A DNA stretch of 60,564 nt from Phaeobacter sp. (GCF_022825805.1 NZ_JAJDWC010000051.1:1-60564); one strand, 5' to 3'. Shown: positions 45,278 to 54,342, counted from the first letter of the stretch. Numbers and translations: made by a program. Notes: a model not told the origin generated them from the sequence alone.

Positions 45278-46813
45278 TCAGTTGCCTGTTGCGTTGCTGT
45301 CGGTGCTGTCGCCTGCGTTTTCAGATGTACCCTTGGCCGTGGCACCCTCTGCGCCCGGCTCGCGTTTTAGCGCGCCATTCTCCCAGGTGCCTTCGGCCTG
45401 TTCGCCGCTGGCATAGCGCATCACACCCGGACCCTGACGTTTGGAGTTGAGGAAACTGCCCTCATAGATATCGCCATTGGCATATGTGGCGGTGCCGGTG
45501 CCACTGATTTTGCCTTCTTTCCAGTCGCCTTCGTAGGTGAAACCATCGGCCATCACGATCTTGCCGGTGCCATGGCGCTGGCTGTTGGCAAAACCGCCGG
45601 TGTAAACCGACCCGTCAGGGTAGGTCACAACTGCATCGCCGTGGCGTTCGCTGTTCAGCCAGCCGCCTTCGTAGCGGTAGCCATCGGGGTAGGTCAGGAC
45701 GCCTTGGCCGTGATTTTTCGCATTCTTGAAGTCACCGGTATAGACCAACCCATTGGGATAGGTGGTGGTGCCGCGGCCTTCGATCACGCCTGCAACCCAG
45801 TCACCATCATAGGTGGAGCCATCGGGGTAGGTGATTTTTCCGGTACCATCGGCGAGATCATCGCGGAACTGCCCCTCGTAAACGGATCCATCGGGGTAGG
45901 TGACCTTACCCTGGCCTTCGATTTGACCTGCCCGCCAGCTGCCGGTGTATACATAGCCGTCGGTCTTGGTGAAGGTGCCTTCGCCGTGGCGCAGATCATC
46001 CTCGAAGTTGCCAATGTAGATGTCGCCGTTGGCGTGGATCTGCTTGCCTTCGCCCTGGCGGCGACCCGCCACCAGCGGGCCTTCGTAGATATCACCGTTG
46101 GGCTGGGTCAGCCGGCCCTCGCCGTTCATCTGGTTGTCGGCCCATTCGCCCTCGTAGATCAGCCCATCGGTCATTTCCAACCGGCCGGTGCCATCGAGCT
46201 GGCCGTCGCTGACATCGCCCTCGTAGACTGCCCCATCAGGATAGGTGATGCGGCCTTTGCCCTGTTTCTTGCCGTCGACCCAGTCGCCTTCGTAGATGTA
46301 GCCGCCCGGATTGGTCATCGTGCCTGTGCCGTGATGTTTGGCATCGCGAAAGCCGCCTTCGTAGCGGGCGCCATTGGCATAGACTGCGATGCCGTTGCCG
46401 TTGATCACACCATCGGACCATTCGCCTTCGTAGGTGCCCCCGTCGGCAAAGGTGATGCGGCCCACGCCCTCTGGCTTGCCCTTGGCAAATTCGCCTTCAT
46501 AAACAGAGCCATTGGGGAACCGGGCCACGCCACGGCCGAGCACTTCGCCGTCGACCCAATCGCCGCTGTATTGATAGCCGTTGGGCAGCGTGTAGGTGCC
46601 GGTGCCGTGCTGCAGCCCGCCCCGGAACGTGCCCTCGTAGATGCCGCCGATTTCGTCCTGCGTGGTCAGGACCTTGCCATCCTCGTCCTGGCCGGTGCTC
46701 TGGGCCTCAACTGCCGTGGGATACAGGAGAGGCGGTAGGGCGGTGCTCAGCGCCAGCGCAGAGGTGAAAAGGGTCGCATTGAAAAAGCGTGTCATCTGAG
46801 ATCTGCTGGTCAT
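45278..46813 (-). CDS. Exported MORN-repeat protein with 19 repeats
   Basis: A 511-aa protein with a signal peptide (MTRFFNATLFTSALALSTALP, processed near AVEAQS) and about 19 consecutive 23-residue MORN repeats of the form YEGxWxxGxxxGxGxxxYPDG, from about residue 50 to 485. A charged Glu/Thr/Ser-rich tail follows. MORN repeats form an elongated beta-sheet that binds proteins or lipids; in bacteria their role is mostly unknown. The ATG at 46813 was chosen over a GTG at 46834; one at 46795 would also keep the signal peptide. Confidence 0.88.
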   Translation of the reverse strand: MTSRSQMTRFFNATLFTSALALSTALPPLLYPTAVEAQSTGQDEDGKVLTTQDEIGGIYEGTFRGGLQHGTGTYTLPNGYQYSGDWVDGEVLGRGVARFPNGSVYEGEFAKGKPEGVGRITFADGGTYEGEWSDGVINGNGIAVYANGARYEGGFRDAKHHGTGTMTNPGGYIYEGDWVDGKKQGKGRITYPDGAVYEGDVSDGQLDGTGRLEMTDGLIYEGEWADNQMNGEGRLTQPNGDIYEGPLVAGRRQGEGKQIHANGDIYIGNFEDDLRHGEGTFTKTDGYVYTGSWRAGQIEGQGKVTYPDGSVYEGQFRDDLADGTGKITYPDGSTYDGDWVAGVIEGRGTTTYPNGLVYTGDFKNAKNHGQGVLTYPDGYRYEGGWLNSERHGDAVVTYPDGSVYTGGFANSQRHGTGKIVMADGFTYEGDWKEGKISGTGTATYANGDIYEGSFLNSKRQGPGVMRYASGEQAEGTWENGALKREPGAEGATAKGTSENAGDSTDSNATGN

Positions 46814-46962
46814 ATCAGGGCCGGAACCGTCCACTAGAGTGATTTTGTCAGGAAACTAAGACACAGCCGCTGTTGTCGCAATGTCTTTTGCCGCTGTGGT
46901 CTTTTCCTCGTGGCGCTATCTGTTTAAGGGCAAGAGGCAGGTAATCGAAGGACGCAAGCAGG

Positions 46963-48627
46963 ATGGCCGACCGTTTCCGTGTGACTTTGGCACAGCTGAA
47001 CCCCACTGTGGGGGATATCGAAGGCAATGCAAAAAAGGCCCGAGAGGCCTGGGCGGCCGGTCGTGAGGCCGGTGCGGATCTGGTGGCGCTGCCAGAGATG
47101 TTCATCACCGGCTACAACACACAGGACCTGGTGCAGAAACCTATTTTCCACCAAACCGCCATGGCCGCGGTTGAGCGGTTGGCCGCCGATTGTGCCGATG
47201 GGCCCGCGCTGGCGATTGGGGCGCCCTGGGCGGACGGTGACCAGCTGTTCAACGCCTATCTGATCCTGAAAGGCGGGCAGATCGCGTCTCGGGTGCTGAA
47301 GCATCACCTGCCGAATGAAACCGTGTTCGATGAGGTGCGAATATTTGATGCCGGGCCTTTGGGCGGTCCTTACAGTGTGGATGGCACCCGCATCGGCAGC
47401 CCGATCTGCGAAGATGGCTGGCACGAAGATGTGGCCGAAACCCTGGCGGAAACCGGTGCGGAGTTCCTGTTGATCCCGAATGGTTCGCCCTATTACCGCA
47501 ACAAGATGGAAGTGCGGCAAAACCTGATGGTGGCGCGCAGCATCGAAACCGGATTGCCGGTGATCTACCTGAATATGGTGGGCGGTCAGGACGATCAGGT
47601 GTTTGACGGCGGCTCGTTTGTGTTGAACCCAGGGGGCGCCTTGGCGCTGCAGATGCCGGTGTTTGACGAGGCGCTGCAGCACGTTGATCTGGAACGCACC
47701 GATGAGGGCTGGCGCGCGGTCGAAGGGGCCAAGGCCAGCCTGCCAGATGTCTGGGAGCAGGATTATCAGGTGATGACCTATGCCCTGCGCGACTATATGG
47801 GCAAGACCGGCTTTTCCAAGGTGCTGCTGGGCCTGTCCGGTGGCGTGGATTCGGCGCTGGTGGCAGCGATTGCGGTGGATGCCCTTGGGGCCGAGAATGT
47901 CCGTTGTGTGATGCTGCCGTCGGAATACACCTCCAAAGCCTCGCTGGAGGATGCGGAGGCCGTGGCCAAGGCATTGGGCGTGCGCTATGACTATGTCCCG
48001 ATCTCCGAAGGGCGGGCAGCCATCACCAACACGCTGGCGCCCTTGTTTGCCGGTCTGGACGAGGATTTGACCGAAGAGAACATCCAGTCGCGTCTGCGTG
48101 GGTTGTTGCTGATGGCCATGTCCAACAAATTCGGCGAGATGCTGTTGACCACAGGCAACAAATCCGAGGTCGCAGTGGGCTATGCCACCATCTATGGCGA
48201 TATGAACGGCGGCTATAACCCGATCAAGGATCTTTACAAAACGCGGGTGTTTGAAACCTGCCGCTGGCGCAATGCCAACCACAGGCCCTGGATGATGGGC
48301 CCTGATGGGGAGGTGATCCGCCCGTCGGTGATCGACAAGCCACCGTCAGCCGAGCTGCGGGACGATCAGAAAGACAGTGACAGCCTGCCGGATTATCCGG
48401 AGTTGGATGCGCTGTTGGAGATCCTGGTGGATCAGGACGGATCGATTGCGGATTGTGTTGCGGCGGGTTTTGATCGTGATGTCGCCAAACGGGTTGAGCA
48501 TCTGATTTATATCAGTGAATACAAACGCTTCCAGTCCGCGCCGGGGGCGCGCCTGTCGCCTCGGGCGTTTTGGTTGGACCGCCGCTATCCCATTGCCAAC
48601 CGCTGGCGCGACCCGAGCGGCGCCTGA
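46963..48627 (+). CDS. nadE: Glutamine-dependent NAD+ synthetase
   Basis: Last step of NAD synthesis, amidating deamido-NAD with ammonia from glutamine; 554 aa. The N-terminal carbon-nitrogen hydrolase domain has the triad Glu45 (PEMFITGY), Lys113 (LKHHLPNE) and Cys149 (SPICEDGW). The C-terminal synthetase domain has the PP-loop SGGVDS at residues 292-297 and LLTTGNKSEVAVGY. This two-domain form supports glutaminase activity. A terminator follows. Confidence 0.97.
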   Translation: MADRFRVTLAQLNPTVGDIEGNAKKAREAWAAGREAGADLVALPEMFITGYNTQDLVQKPIFHQTAMAAVERLAADCADGPALAIGAPWADGDQLFNAYLILKGGQIASRVLKHHLPNETVFDEVRIFDAGPLGGPYSVDGTRIGSPICEDGWHEDVAETLAETGAEFLLIPNGSPYYRNKMEVRQNLMVARSIETGLPVIYLNMVGGQDDQVFDGGSFVLNPGGALALQMPVFDEALQHVDLERTDEGWRAVEGAKASLPDVWEQDYQVMTYALRDYMGKTGFSKVLLGLSGGVDSALVAAIAVDALGAENVRCVMLPSEYTSKASLEDAEAVAKALGVRYDYVPISEGRAAITNTLAPLFAGLDEDLTEENIQSRLRGLLLMAMSNKFGEMLLTTGNKSEVAVGYATIYGDMNGGYNPIKDLYKTRVFETCRWRNANHRPWMMGPDGEVIRPSVIDKPPSAELRDDQKDSDSLPDYPELDALLEILVDQDGSIADCVAAGFDRDVAKRVEHLIYISEYKRFQSAPGARLSPRAFWLDRRYPIANRWRDPSGA

Positions 48628-48682
48628 CAGATTGTTTAACTGATTGGCCAAGCCAAATGACAGGCCGTCATGTAGTGCGAAC

Positions 48683-48716
48683 AAAAAGGCGCGGACCGGA
48701 TTGGCCGCGCCTTTTT
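48683..48716 (+). terminator. Rho-independent terminator after nadE
   Basis: The stem AAGGCGCGG / CCGCGCCTT with a 10-nt loop and T5 tail, 55 nt after the nadE stop. Confidence 0.88.
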
Positions 48717-48824
48717 GGTGTTCAGTTGGCGGTCAGGTCGGAGGCCAGTTTGGTGGCAAGGCCTCCGTCCCTTAGGGGGCTGGCGCTGTGAGGGTCGCAG
48801 CTGCCCTACGCCCCTTTCGCCTGC

Positions 48825-49772
48825 TTAGCCCATCATCTGATAGCTGACCGGAACAAACCGGAAGCCATCACCGCGGGTTTCGACAAATCCGGCCGCCGGG
48901 AAGGGCATGTGATAGCCGATCATCGGCATGCGCTCGGCCGCGAGCATCTCCATCACCTTGCGCCGTGACGCGGTGGCAGCGGCCTTGTCCATGTCAAAGC
49001 GCACTTCCCACTCCGGATGGGCAAAGGACCAGACGTAGTGGTTGGCCAGATCCGCGGTCAGCAACAGCTGCTGCGAGCCACCATCCAGCAGATAGGTCAT
49101 ATGCCCAGGCGTATGCCCAAATGCGGCCATCGCGGAAATCCCTGCCGCCACTTCGCCGCCATCGTCGATGAAGGACATTTTCTCCGCCAGTGGCGTGACC
49201 TTTTCAGCAACGAGATCACCAACCCGGTTGCCTGCCTCCATCTTGGCCCAGAAATCATATTCTGCGCTGGCCGTGACATAGCGGGCATTGGCAAAGGTCG
49301 GCGCGCCATCGGTGGTCATACCGCCAATATGATCGGGGTGCATATGGGTCAGCACCACAACGTCGATCTGATCCGGGGTGACGCCCACTTCTGCCAGGGC
49401 CTTCTGGATGCCGCCCTGGCCGAGGCCGGTGTCAAACAGGACTTTCTGCTGGCCGGTGTCGACCAATGTGGGGGTGAAGAAGAATTGCGCCATATCCGCA
49501 GGGATGAAGTTTTCGGCCGAAACAGCAGCGAATTCTTCATCCGTTGCACCACCGCCAAAGATCCCCTGCGCCCCGTCACGGGGGAAACTGCCATCCAACA
49601 ACGCGGTCACGGTGAGCGAGCCGAGGTTGAAACTGCGAGACTGGCTGGCGGGGGCTTTGGCGCCGTGACCGTCTGCTGCTGCGGCAGGGGCGCTTGCGGC
49701 AGTGACAGCGGCAGCCAGGGGCAGGGCGGCGGCGCCTGTGAGCGCGGCGCGGCGGGTCAACGGACTGGTCAT
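48825..49772 (-). CDS. Tat-exported metallo-beta-lactamase-fold hydrolase
   Basis: A 315-aa protein with a twin-arginine-type signal (LTRRAALTGAAALPLAAAV, residues 5-23), then an MBL fold: the metal-binding motif THMHPDHIGG (HxHxDH), a third-strand GHTPGHMTY histidine, an Asp in TADLANH and a final His in GYHMPFP. It is similar to quorum-quenching lactonase-like and related hydrolases, but the substrate cannot be assigned. The ATG at 49772 follows GAGGAG; the upstream open frame extends through a tandem-repeat region and is not coding. Confidence 0.9.
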   Translation of the reverse strand: MTSPLTRRAALTGAAALPLAAAVTAASAPAAAADGHGAKAPASQSRSFNLGSLTVTALLDGSFPRDGAQGIFGGGATDEEFAAVSAENFIPADMAQFFFTPTLVDTGQQKVLFDTGLGQGGIQKALAEVGVTPDQIDVVVLTHMHPDHIGGMTTDGAPTFANARYVTASAEYDFWAKMEAGNRVGDLVAEKVTPLAEKMSFIDDGGEVAAGISAMAAFGHTPGHMTYLLDGGSQQLLLTADLANHYVWSFAHPEWEVRFDMDKAAATASRRKVMEMLAAERMPMIGYHMPFPAAGFVETRGDGFRFVPVSYQMMG

Positions 49773-50118
49773 GGTGGAACTCCTCTCTGTTAAAAAATCT
49801 TTCTGTCTTTTGTCAAACATAGGGCGCGGGGGGCGCTTGCCATCCTGTGGTGTTTGTTTTGTGATCGCCGTGGGGGGCGGCAGGCGGGTCAAATACGGAC
49901 CGAGCACGGCACAAGCACGGATCAGAAACAGGCCAGACACAGGCCGGATACGGCGAAGCACCTGGGCGCTAACGGTGCCGGTTCTCGCCCGGGTCTTGCC
50001 GATGATCCCGGACATGATCCGCGCCTTGCCCCAGAACTTGACCGCGCGCTGCAAACCCCAGGCGAACTGGACAAAACGGGCTTCATGTGACATGGGGCAA
50101 AGCAACAGGAGACATGAG
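49773..50118. other. Divergent intergenic region MBL gene / gltX
   Basis: 346 nt with promoters for both genes and the best-organised tandem repeat of the window (49886-49951). No gene is supported. Confidence 0.6.
49886..49951. repeat. Degenerate tandem repeat, six 11-nt units
   Basis: gggtcaaatac, ggaccgagcac, ggcacaagcac, ggatcagaaac, aggccagacac and aggccggatac run head to tail. Every unit ends in AC and keeps purines at positions 1 and 2, with a strict 11-nt period. Confidence 0.85.
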
Positions 50119-51444
50119 ATGACAACCACCCGATTTGCCCCGTCGCCAACCGGCTATATCCACGTCGGCAACCTGCGCACGGCGCTGATGAATTACCTGA
50201 TCGCCCGCAAGTCGGGCGGGACATTTATCCTGCGGATCGATGACACCGATCCGGAACGGTCGAAAGAGACCTATGTCGATGCGATCAAACAGGATCTCGA
50301 ATGGCTCGGTCTGACCTGGGACAAGGTCGAGCGCCAGTCGGAGCGCCTGGACCGCTATGTGGCGGCTGCCGACAAACTGCGCGAAATCGGTCGTTTCTAC
50401 GAGGCGTTTGAAACCCCGACCGAACTGGATCTGAAGCGCAAGAAGCAGCTGAACATGGGCAAGCCGCCGGTCTATGACCGCGCTGCGCTGAACCTGTCTG
50501 ATGACGAAAAGACCGCCCTGCGGGCAGAGCGCGGCGATGGCGTCTGGCGCTTCAAACTGGACCATCAGCGCATCGAATGGACCGATGGTATTCTGGGCGA
50601 TATCTCCATTGATGCGGCCTCTGTGTCGGATCCGGTGCTGATCCGCGGCGATGGTCAGTTCCTCTACACGCTGGCCTCTGTTGTGGACGACACGGAAATG
50701 GGTGTGACCCATGTCGTGCGTGGCTCTGACCATGTGACCAACACCGCAACACAGATCCAGATCATCGAAGCCCTGGGCGGAACTGTTCCGTCCTTTGCCC
50801 ATCACTCGCTGTTGACCGGCCCGCAAGGCGAAGCGCTGTCCAAACGTCTGGGCACGCTGGCCCTGCGCGACCTGCGCGAAGCGGGTGTACAGCCGATGGC
50901 GTTGTTGTCGCTGATGGCGCGGCTGGGTTCCTCCGATCCGGTGGAATTGCGCTCTGACATGGCCGAGCTGGTCGAGGGTTTTGACATCAACCGCTTTGGT
51001 GCGGCACCGACCAAATTCGATGTCGAAGATCTCTATCCGCTGACCGCGCGCCACCTGCAATCCCTGCCGCTGGCAGCGGTTCAGAGCGTGCTGGAAGGCT
51101 TGGGTGTTCCGGCTGACAAACAGGCCGCTTTCTGGGATGTGGCGAAGGAAAACATCACCACGCTGAATGATCTGGGCCCATGGTGGGATCTGTGCCGTGA
51201 TGGGGCTGATCCGCTGATTGCGGATGAAGACAAGGATTTCATCGCCGAAGCCATGGCGCTGTTGCCAGAGGGTCCTTATGACAGCGACAGCTGGGGCACA
51301 TGGACCGCTGCCGTGAAGGAAAAGACCGGCCGCAAGGGCAAGGGCCTGTTCATGCCACTGCGCAAAGCCGTGACCGGCATGGAGCGCGGCCCTGATATGT
51401 CCGCATTGCTGGCGCTGATGGAAACGGTCCGCGCCCGCGGCTGA
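50119..51444 (+). CDS. gltX: Glutamate--tRNA ligase
   Basis: Class I aminoacyl-tRNA synthetase, 441 aa. N-terminus TRFAPSPTGYIHVGNLRTAL (HIGH-type motif HVGN) and KMSKS-type ALSKRLGTL near residue 237. Alphaproteobacteria often carry two GltX proteins, one discriminating and one charging tRNA-Gln for later amidation; sequence alone does not tell me which this is. The ATG at 50119 follows AGGAG; the frame is open far upstream through non-coding repeats. Confidence 0.95.
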   Translation: MTTTRFAPSPTGYIHVGNLRTALMNYLIARKSGGTFILRIDDTDPERSKETYVDAIKQDLEWLGLTWDKVERQSERLDRYVAAADKLREIGRFYEAFETPTELDLKRKKQLNMGKPPVYDRAALNLSDDEKTALRAERGDGVWRFKLDHQRIEWTDGILGDISIDAASVSDPVLIRGDGQFLYTLASVVDDTEMGVTHVVRGSDHVTNTATQIQIIEALGGTVPSFAHHSLLTGPQGEALSKRLGTLALRDLREAGVQPMALLSLMARLGSSDPVELRSDMAELVEGFDINRFGAAPTKFDVEDLYPLTARHLQSLPLAAVQSVLEGLGVPADKQAAFWDVAKENITTLNDLGPWWDLCRDGADPLIADEDKDFIAEAMALLPEGPYDSDSWGTWTAAVKEKTGRKGKGLFMPLRKAVTGMERGPDMSALLALMETVRARG

Positions 51445-51471
51445 TCCGACAGCGATTTTGCGACACAGGAC

Positions 51472-51502
51472 AAAGGCGGGGCCCCAGGCTCCGCCTTTTT
51501 TT
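51472..51502 (+). terminator. Rho-independent terminator after gltX
   Basis: The stem AAAGGCGG / CCGCCTTT with an 11-nt loop and T7 run, 27 nt after the stop. Confidence 0.9.
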
Positions 51503-51724
51503 GTACCCCCGCCTTTTATTGTCCCTCCGGCTGTTTTTGCAGCCCGACTTGGCAAAAGCCGCCCGGTAACGGCCGGGCAGCAGACGATCAGTGGGTGCAG
51601 TACGGCAGTGCGCGGTCGCTGGTGGGTTTGGCGGTATTGCCCCGCAGCATGGCCTGATCGCCACTGACGGCGGGCCCAAGGATCCGGCATCAAGCCAGGA
51701 GAAAACCCCCACAGGAGCCGCCTC

Positions 51725-52177
51725 ATGCCCCGCTTTCTCCGTCTCGGCCTTTTGGCCTGCGTCCTCTATTTCAGCGCTATGTCCGTGGCGCATTTCTTTG
51801 GCCTCAAACTGCCGCTGCTGTTTGTCTATTACGACACCCCGTTTTACGCCTATCAGGACAAGATCATCTCCTTTGCGGTGCTCGCCTATGTCGGGTTGTT
51901 CTGGCTGGCCTCTCGCGACATTGCAGCGGTCCCGGTTGCACTGGGGGTGCTGGCTGCGACGCTGGTGGGGTTGGTGTCCGTGAACCTCTCTGACGCGCTG
52001 GCATCTGTTGTGCCGCCCGGGCAATCGACATGGGCCTCGACATGGGCTTATTGGGCGCAAACCGGCCTGCTCGCCGCAATCTGGGTGGCTCTCATGGGGC
52101 TTTATCTGCGGTGTGATCGGTATCGGGCCGCACCGGGTGATGCATCCCGAAGCGCTGCCGATAGGCCGACGGAGTGA
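51725..52177 (+). CDS. Small polytopic membrane protein of unknown function
   Basis: A 150-aa protein with about four hydrophobic helices (FLRLGLLACVLYFSAMSVA, IISFAVLAYVGLFWLA, VPVALGVLAATLVGLVSV, TGLLAAIWVALMGLYL) and a short polar tail. AGGAG precedes the ATG. I do not recognise a family. Its 3' end overlaps the convergent GlxA-type regulator by 86 nt, so the last 28 codons are shared on opposite strands. Confidence 0.75.
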   Translation: MPRFLRLGLLACVLYFSAMSVAHFFGLKLPLLFVYYDTPFYAYQDKIISFAVLAYVGLFWLASRDIAAVPVALGVLAATLVGLVSVNLSDALASVVPPGQSTWASTWAYWAQTGLLAAIWVALMGLYLRCDRYRAAPGDASRSAADRPTE

Positions 52178-53045
52178 GCCCGACCCAGCGGTTGAAGATC
52201 CGCCGGAAACTGGCAGCATCGCTGTAGCCAAGATCCCAGCTGATCCGCTCAAAACTGTCGCGGGTCAGCTCAAGCCGGGCGCGCGCAGCCTCCACCCGCA
52301 GGGCTTGCAGGTATTGCAGCGGGCTTTGGCCAGTGGCCTGTTTGAAACGGCGTAGAAAACTGCGCTCCGACATCGCGGCGGCCGCGGCCAAATCGGGGAT
52401 GTTGTGAGCGTTGGACAGGTTGTCCTGCATCAGCGTCTGCACCGTCGCGATCGCGGCATCACCGTTGTTCGTGGCAGGCACAACGGTGGCGTAATATCGC
52501 TGCTCCCGCTGGGGTGGGTCCAGCACAAACATGCGGGCCACATCCAGCATGAGTTTGCGGCTGCCAAACCGCTCGATCAGATGCAGGGTCAGATCGGTCC
52601 AGGCCATTACGCCACCAGCGGTCACGATGTCGCCGAGATCCACAATCAGGCGCTGGCTGTCGACGCTCACGCCGGGATAGTGCTGGTGAAACTCGGCGGC
52701 ATGACGCCAATGGGTGGTGATCCGGCGCCCGTCCAGGATGCCCAGTTCTGCCAGTAAAAACGCACCAGAGCAGACCGAGGCCAGCACGCCGCCAGATGCA
52801 TGATGCTGGCGCAGAACGTGCGCCCAGCCCACCGGCAGGACAGGACGCTCGGTTTGTAACGCGGGTGGCAGCAGGTACAGGTCGGCAGGAGCGCTGGGCA
52901 TGGTTTGGATCTGCGTATCAAACAACGCAGGGCCATAGGCTGCGGCTTCGGTGTTGGCGTGATCCAACAAGTCCTTTATCCCCCACAGCGCGGATTTTTG
53001 CGCCCCGGGGTAGTCGAGCAAGCGTATGCGCAGCGGTTGGTCCAT
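52092..53045 (-). CDS. GlxA-type AraC-family transcriptional regulator
   Basis: A 317-aa regulator with an N-terminal DJ-1/PfpI (class I amidotransferase-like) domain (nucleophile-elbow-like SVCSGAFLLAELGIL, residues about 90-104) and a C-terminal AraC/XylS double HTH (IPDLAAAAAMSERSFLRRFKQATG and WDLGYSDAASFRRIFNRWVG, residues about 217-292). Relatives respond to quaternary amines or amino acids (for example GbdR, CdhR and ArgR), so a role in the amine metabolism suggested elsewhere in the window is conceivable but unproven. Confidence 0.92.
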   Translation of the reverse strand: MDQPLRIRLLDYPGAQKSALWGIKDLLDHANTEAAAYGPALFDTQIQTMPSAPADLYLLPPALQTERPVLPVGWAHVLRQHHASGGVLASVCSGAFLLAELGILDGRRITTHWRHAAEFHQHYPGVSVDSQRLIVDLGDIVTAGGVMAWTDLTLHLIERFGSRKLMLDVARMFVLDPPQREQRYYATVVPATNNGDAAIATVQTLMQDNLSNAHNIPDLAAAAAMSERSFLRRFKQATGQSPLQYLQALRVEAARARLELTRDSFERISWDLGYSDAASFRRIFNRWVGLTPSAYRQRFGMHHPVRPDTDHTADKAP

Positions 53046-53171
53046 GGTGTTGCCTTGTCCCTTTTCCCTTGTCTGCGGTCCCTCATCAGGCGCCCTTTGT
53101 CAGCTGGCCCCTGTCGATGGATTGGCCTTTGCTGCGGTTGTGCCGGACCCGGCCCGGCCGGACGATCTTGT

Positions 53172-53747
53172 CTAGGGCTCTGGGTCTGCCATAACCTGCA
53201 CCTGCAGCTCGGCCAGATGCTGATCGACCCAGGCTGTTTCCGAGGCGCTGAGCCTCTGATGACGCGGATAGCGGGGATTGGCGCGGTCATTCAGGATAGG
53301 CGCGTCCCAGCCATCGGTGGTGGCGATAAAATCTGCAACCCCTTGGACGCCAAAGATCTGATGATAGCCCTGCAGCACGACATCCAGATAGCTCAGCAGG
53401 ATCGGGTGCTGGGCGGTGGCGTGCTGGCGGCTGTTTTCGGGCACCGCGTAAAAGGCGATATCGGTCAGCGGATCCAGATCATGGCGCACCGCACCACCAG
53501 CTGGCAGGCGTTCATAGGCGAATTCGCGTTCATCCAGCGCGGCCCAATCGGCATCCGGCACCTCTGCGATCAGACCGTCCAGGGTGGTGTCAGCGCAGGG
53601 CACGACGCTCAGAAACGCCACCGGACGCAGCGCAGTATGCACCCAGGCGCGCCGCCATCCCGCCAGACGGGCGGGCCGGGCCTGCCCGTAGGTGTGGGTC
53701 TGGCGATTGACCAGGCTGCCGTAGCCAAAGAAAAAGGGAGCGGGCAT
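53172..53747 (-). CDS. Gamma-glutamylcyclotransferase-fold protein
   Basis: A 191-aa protein. N-terminal FFFGYGSLVNRQTH (the YGSL substrate loop) and a conserved acid in LDEREFAYERLPAGG fit the gamma-glutamylcyclotransferase/ChaC-like superfamily, which cleaves gamma-glutamyl peptides such as glutathione to 5-oxoproline. The C-terminal half (LLSYLDVVLQGYHQIFG) resembles a bacterial subgroup of unknown substrate. It is divergent from the Rrf2 regulator, with the FNR-type box in between. Confidence 0.82.
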   Translation of the reverse strand: MPAPFFFGYGSLVNRQTHTYGQARPARLAGWRRAWVHTALRPVAFLSVVPCADTTLDGLIAEVPDADWAALDEREFAYERLPAGGAVRHDLDPLTDIAFYAVPENSRQHATAQHPILLSYLDVVLQGYHQIFGVQGVADFIATTDGWDAPILNDRANPRYPRHQRLSASETAWVDQHLAELQVQVMADPEP

Positions 53748-53810
53748 GCGATCCTCCGTTTGGGGCCGTTTTTAGCGGTGTTTTTGCGATCTGATTCTAT
53801 TATCGCGGGA

Positions 53811-53824
53811 TTGATGCATGTCAA
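53811..53824. promoter_or_regulatory. FNR/CRP-type box (TTGAT-N4-GTCAA)
   Basis: TTGATGCATGTCAA differs at one position from the TTGAT-N4-ATCAA consensus of FnrL/Dnr/NnrR-type regulators. It lies in the divergent gap, 60 nt before the NsrR-like ATG, a position suited to oxygen or NO control. Confidence 0.65.
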
Positions 53825-53883
53825 AGTGCCCTTTGTTCGCCTATGCCACATATGTCGGCAGATGCGCCAAGGGAGGGCCTGCC

Positions 53884-54342
53884 ATGCGGATCACCAAACG
53901 GACCAATATCGCTGTCAGATTGCTGATGTATTGCGCGTCCCATGAAGGGCGTCTGGTGACCAAATCGGAAATCGCGGCCCGCTGCAATGTGTCAGAGAAC
54001 CATCTGGCGCAGGTGATCAACCAATTGGCGCAGTTGGGGTATCTGCGCACACAGCGGGGGCGCAATGGCGGGCTGAGCCTGGGCAAACCGGCGGCCAAGA
54101 TCGGTATTGGCGATGTGTTTCGCGATATCGAAGGCACAGTGCCGATTGTCGAGTGTTTTGCTGATGCCGACAACACCTGTCCCCTGGTTGAGGCCTGCCG
54201 GTTGCGGCTGGCCCTGCATGATGCGGCACAGGCGTTTTTTGCCTCTTTGGATGGGATCACGCTGGCGGCGCTGGTTTGTGACAACACCGAGCTGTTTTCG
54301 CTGTTCCAGACGGTGACCTGCGAGAAAACCGCCGCGCTCTGA
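53884..54342 (+). CDS. Rrf2-family regulator, NsrR-like iron-sulfur nitric-oxide sensor
   Basis: A 152-aa winged-helix regulator. N-terminus MRITKRTNIAVRLLMYCASH, recognition region RCNVSENHLAQVINQLAQLGYL, wing RTQRGRNGGLSLGKP, then the cluster ligands CFADADNTCPLVEAC (C-x7-C-x5-C), the NsrR arrangement rather than that of IscR. NsrR represses NO-detoxifying genes and releases DNA when NO damages its cluster. No hmp, nor or nir gene lies in the window. The ATG at 53884 follows GGGAGG. Confidence 0.88.
   Translation: MRITKRTNIAVRLLMYCASHEGRLVTKSEIAARCNVSENHLAQVINQLAQLGYLRTQRGRNGGLSLGKPAAKIGIGDVFRDIEGTVPIVECFADADNTCPLVEACRLRLALHDAAQAFFASLDGITLAALVCDNTELFSLFQTVTCEKTAAL

Noticed and set aside
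45572-46738. 388-codon open frame on the plus strand, antisense to the MORN-repeat gene
   Set aside because: Its regular low-complexity product simply mirrors the 69-nt repeat on the other strand, where signal peptide and MORN motifs are clear.
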